A stretch of 42,991 nt of DNA from Candidatus Obscuribacterales bacterium (GTDB lineage Bacteria; Cyanobacteriota; Vampirovibrionia; Obscuribacterales; Obscuribacteraceae), in contig JAIETE010000228.1 of the NCBI GenBank assembly GCA_019745505.1, positions 1-42,991 of the forward strand. The letters are read 5' to 3'. Numbering within the stretch: the first letter of the stretch is position 1; each line of letters opens with the position of its first letter. The notes under the pieces are model-generated. The model was not told where the DNA came from. It saw only the letters and a program-made list of their open reading frames with translations, and made no database searches. Below are positions 40,960 to 42,991 of this stretch, piece after piece. A program made the translations under genes and the position numbers.

Positions 40960-41729
40960 CAAAACCAATCATCGGCCTCAACGTCGATGTGGATGTCACA
41001 AAGCCGGAGCAGGTGCGCGTCGCACGTGCGTACTACGAAGCGGTTGAGAAGGCGGGCGGCATTCCGGTGCTGATTCCGCCTTCGAAACCTACTGCCATGC
41101 GGCGCATCCTGGACCGGCTCGATGGCATTCTTCTCATCGGCGGGCGCGACTACAACCCAGAGCTTTACGGCGGCGAACAGGACGAAACTGTGGCTCTGCT
41201 CCATCCGGACAGGGTCAAGTTCGACCTGGCGCTCGCCAAAGAAGCCATCAAGCGCAATCTCCCAGTATTGGGAATTTGCGGAGGACTCCAGCTCATCAAT
41301 CTGGCGATGGGCGGTTCTCTGATTGTCGACATACCCTTGCACTTCGCCAGACGCTTCGCACGCGGTCCAGTCGGATTCGCTGAAGCGGCAGAAGCAGTCG
41401 GTGCGCAGAGAGCATGCAGGGCCCTCGTGCACCGAGCAGGTGACGGACAGCCCCGCGCTGAACATCCTGTCGAGGTAGTTCGGGACAGCAAGCTGTTCCC
41501 CATCTATGGCACCGTCGTTGCTAAGACGGTCAGCTCCCACCATCAGGCAGTGCTCAAACTGGGACGCTGGCTGAAGGCAACTGCCTATGCGGCTGACGGC
41601 ATTATCGAGGCGATCGAACATCGCACCAAACGATTTGTCGTCGGCGTGCAATGGCACCCGGAGCGCGACTTCGAAGCAAACAGGCGGCTCTTCAGAGCTT
41701 TTGTCACGGCGTGCAAAAGCACAACGTAA
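40956..41729 (+). CDS. Gamma-glutamyl hydrolase-like class I amidotransferase (C26)
   Basis: 257 aa, similar to PuuD-type gamma-glutamyl-GABA hydrolases. The nucleophile elbow is LGICGGLQ (C108) and the catalytic His-Glu pair is in QWHPE (H234, E236). The N-terminal IIGLNVDVDV and LLIGGRDYNPELYGG strand match the family. Between DIP and the HPVEV strand, residues ~128-170 are Ala/Arg-rich and ~17 residues longer than in PuuD. This may be a lineage insertion or a pair of compensating frameshifts. The reaction may be cleavage of a gamma-glutamyl or related amide bond. The start overlaps the M28 stop (ATGA), so translation is coupled. It is followed by the 18-bp repeat and a compound terminator. 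Confidence 0.9.
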   Translation: MTKPIIGLNVDVDVTKPEQVRVARAYYEAVEKAGGIPVLIPPSKPTAMRRILDRLDGILLIGGRDYNPELYGGEQDETVALLHPDRVKFDLALAKEAIKRNLPVLGICGGLQLINLAMGGSLIVDIPLHFARRFARGPVGFAEAAEAVGAQRACRALVHRAGDGQPRAEHPVEVVRDSKLFPIYGTVVAKTVSSHHQAVLKLGRWLKATAYAADGIIEAIEHRTKRFVVGVQWHPERDFEANRRLFRAFVTACKSTT

Positions 41730-41736
41730 GACTCAT

Positions 41737-41844
41737 GGCGACGCCAGTCTCCGTGGGGGCGCAAATCTCCGTGGCGACGCAAATCTCCGTGGGGGCGCCA
41801 GCCTGCGTGGCGACGCAAATCTCCGTGGGGGCGCATTGCATGCG
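41737..41844. repeat. Tandem 18-bp repeat, six copies in alternating versions
   Basis: Six 18-bp units (start 41737, 41755, 41773, 41791, 41809, 41827) alternate between GGCGACGCAAATCTCCGT-type and GGGGGCGCAAATCTCCGT-type, giving a 36-bp higher period. In one frame the units encode GxANLR-like hexapeptides, in another VATQIS/VGAQIS. It lies between the C26 stop and the compound hairpin. No gene using either frame has a ribosome site, so a non-coding minisatellite is the most likely reading. Confidence 0.75.
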
Positions 41845-41879
41845 CCCAACATCTTTCGTAAACGTGTAGTTGAAACCAG

Positions 41880-41988
41880 CTTGGACTGCTCCTGTAGGGA
41901 TAGCACGCGAGCGCAGAGCTTGTGACCCTGAGCCCGGCTGACTGCCGGCTCAGGGAGCTAAGCGTCCCTACAGGCAGTCCAAGTTTTT
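41880..41988 (+). terminator. Compound hairpin and terminator after the patatin-M28-C26 operon
   Basis: Outer arms 41880-41900 and 41965-41983 (CTTGGACTG / CAGTCCAAG plus CCTGTAGGGA / TCCCTACAGG, one 2-nt bulge) enclose an inner hairpin CCCTGAGCC / GGCTCAGGG (41926-41934, 41947-41955), and TTTTT follows directly. It ends ~20 bp before the MFS gene, so read-through would feed the transporter. The long inverted arms also resemble those of a small non-autonomous element. Confidence 0.7.
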
Positions 41989-42007
41989 CACTCTAAGGAC
42001 TCCTCAC

Positions 42008-42991
42008 ATGTCTGATCAAAAACAGAGCTCCGCGCCCAGCGGCATCTTTGCCAATGCCGCGCCCGGAGCCAAAGGTGCACTCTGGCTGCTCCTTGCCATC
42101 AATCTCTTCAACTGGATTGACCGGCAGGTTCTGGCAGCCGTTGTGCCGAATATCAGAGAAGAATTCTTTGGACAGGGCGCTGACCCCGGTCCTTTCGTAC
42201 AGGGGCTGCTGAACTTCTTCGGCAGCTTCCTGGGTGGGCATCCGGAAAACGCCATGATCGGTCTTCTGGCCATGGCGTTCATGGTCACCTACATGATCAC
42301 GGCGCCGATCTTCGGCGCCCTCAACCTCAAACGATGGTGGATCATCGCCTTCGGCGTCATCCTCTGGAGTCTCGCCTCAGGCGGCTCCGGGATGGCAACA
42401 ACCTTTGGCGTGCTGCTTCTGACGCGATGCTTTGTCGGCATCGGTGAAGCGGCCTACGGTCCCATCGCACCGGCAATGCTCTCCGACATCTTCCCGCTCA
42501 ATGTGCGCGGCAAGGTGATGGCATTCTTCTACCTGGCGATTCCGATCGGCGCTGCCCTCGGCTTCATCCTGGGCGGACAGATAGCCGCGAGTCTGGGCTG
42601 GAAATGGGCGTTCTACCTCGTCGTTCCGCCCGGCGTTCTGCTCGGCATCTGGTGCTTCTTCATGAAAGAGCCGGCACGCGGTGCAGCGGACAATCTCGTC
42701 CAGCAGTCCAAGAAGAAGATGTCGCTGAAGGATTACATCGGCATTCTCAAGATTCCGTCTTTCCGTTTCGACACTCTCGGCATGGCGGCGATGACCTTCG
42801 CCATGGGCGGCATCTCGTTCTGGATCCCATCCTACATCCACGAATTCCGTGGCGTCCCCAATCTCGCCCAGGTCAATTTGATCTTCGGCGGCATTCTCGT
42901 CGTTGCCGGTATCGCCGGCACGGTTTTCGGCGGCTGGATTGCCGACAAGTTGCGCGACCGCTTCAAGGGCGCGTACTTCCAGGTCTCGGCA
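42008..42991 (+). CDS. MFS transporter, Spinster-like (3' end outside window)
   Basis: 328 codons, open to the window edge. AAGGA lies 8 nt before the ATG. The N-terminus enters the membrane with NLFNWIDRQVLAAVVPNIREEF, the family form of the first helix (Asp-Arg after the helix). The second segment AMAFMVTYMITAPIFGALNL is followed by KRWW, the fourth has LLLTRCFVGIGEAAYGPIAPAMLSDIFP, and the sixth AFYLVVPPGVLLG: all typical of the Spinster branch of MFS carriers. Known eukaryotic Spinster members export sphingosine-1-phosphate or lysophospholipids. A patatin-type lipid hydrolase three genes upstream makes a lysolipid substrate an attractive guess. Confidence 0.9.
   Translation, partial: MSDQKQSSAPSGIFANAAPGAKGALWLLLAINLFNWIDRQVLAAVVPNIREEFFGQGADPGPFVQGLLNFFGSFLGGHPENAMIGLLAMAFMVTYMITAPIFGALNLKRWWIIAFGVILWSLASGGSGMATTFGVLLLTRCFVGIGEAAYGPIAPAMLSDIFPLNVRGKVMAFFYLAIPIGAALGFILGGQIAASLGWKWAFYLVVPPGVLLGIWCFFMKEPARGAADNLVQQSKKKMSLKDYIGILKIPSFRFDTLGMAAMTFAMGGISFWIPSYIHEFRGVPNLAQVNLIFGGILVVAGIAGTVFGGWIADKLRDRFKGAYFQVSA

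Noticed and set aside
41587-41925. 112-residue frame reading the 18-bp repeat as a pentapeptide-like protein
   Set aside because: It starts inside the C26 gene without a ribosome site, and only about six short units are present; treated as a DNA repeat.

Overview
The window is a stretch of bacterial chromosome of moderate to high GC. About 29 protein genes sit on both strands, often as single genes or pairs separated by AT-richer, hairpin-bearing gaps of 300-900 bp. No rRNA, tRNA, CRISPR array, phage or transposase gene was found. The lineage cannot be fixed from sequence alone. A large protein with several GspE-N-like repeats around a proline-rich linker, and the many exported or membrane proteins of unknown family, would fit a deep-branching non-photosynthetic relative of cyanobacteria (Melainabacteria/Obscuribacterales type). 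This is a tentative inference. Genes fall into two composition classes. A GC3-rich set with strong AAGGA/GGAG ribosome sites includes tldD/tldE, the PLD-like gene, terB, the M17-N-like gene, the beta-CASP nuclease and the patatin/M28/C26/MFS group. A more neutral set includes hisS, the RDD protein, the exported TPR-like protein and the small hypotheticals.

Layout. 1-3.6 kb: the end of a receiver-like protein, then a tldD-tldE metalloprotease pair with overlapping stop and start; the TldD protein carries a His-rich tail. 3.9-7.6 kb: minus-strand genes of unknown function (a 221-aa protein, an acidic protein paired with a tiny Cys4 protein, an RDD membrane protein). 7.9-13.4 kb: hisS, the GspE-N repeat protein, an SGNH-like membrane-anchored protein and a degenerate GGDEF protein. 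14.3-15.0 kb: a ZIP-type metal transporter with altered metal-site motifs.

15.2-25.2 kb is the most unusual part. A two-HKD phospholipase-D-like protein and a small membrane protein run on the plus strand, convergent with terB on the minus strand, and good intrinsic terminators on both strands separate them. Further minus-strand genes follow: small membrane and soluble unknowns, a 518-aa membrane protein, an exported protein, a 193-aa unknown and a stand-alone M17 N-terminal (macro-like) domain. No other canonical ter gene was recognised. 25.3-29.5 kb: a beta-CASP metallo-beta-lactamase nuclease, a rhomboid protease and a glycerophosphodiester phosphodiesterase.

29.7-35.5 kb: exported proteins (one paralogous to an exported protein at 22.3-23.0 kb), an EamA transporter and a coiled-coil protein. 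35.5-37.1 kb: a thiolase-HxlR pair with a perfect palindrome lying between a -10 box and the expected -35 position. 37.1-38.9 kb is AT-rich, with one small ORF followed by a clear terminator. 38.9-43.0 kb: a patatin-like lipase, an M28 peptidase, a class-I-glutamine-amidotransferase-like hydrolase (C26), an 18-bp tandem repeat, a compound terminator and a Spinster-like MFS transporter cut by the window end. Membrane-lipid, peptide and metal handling recur, but a shared pathway is inference only.
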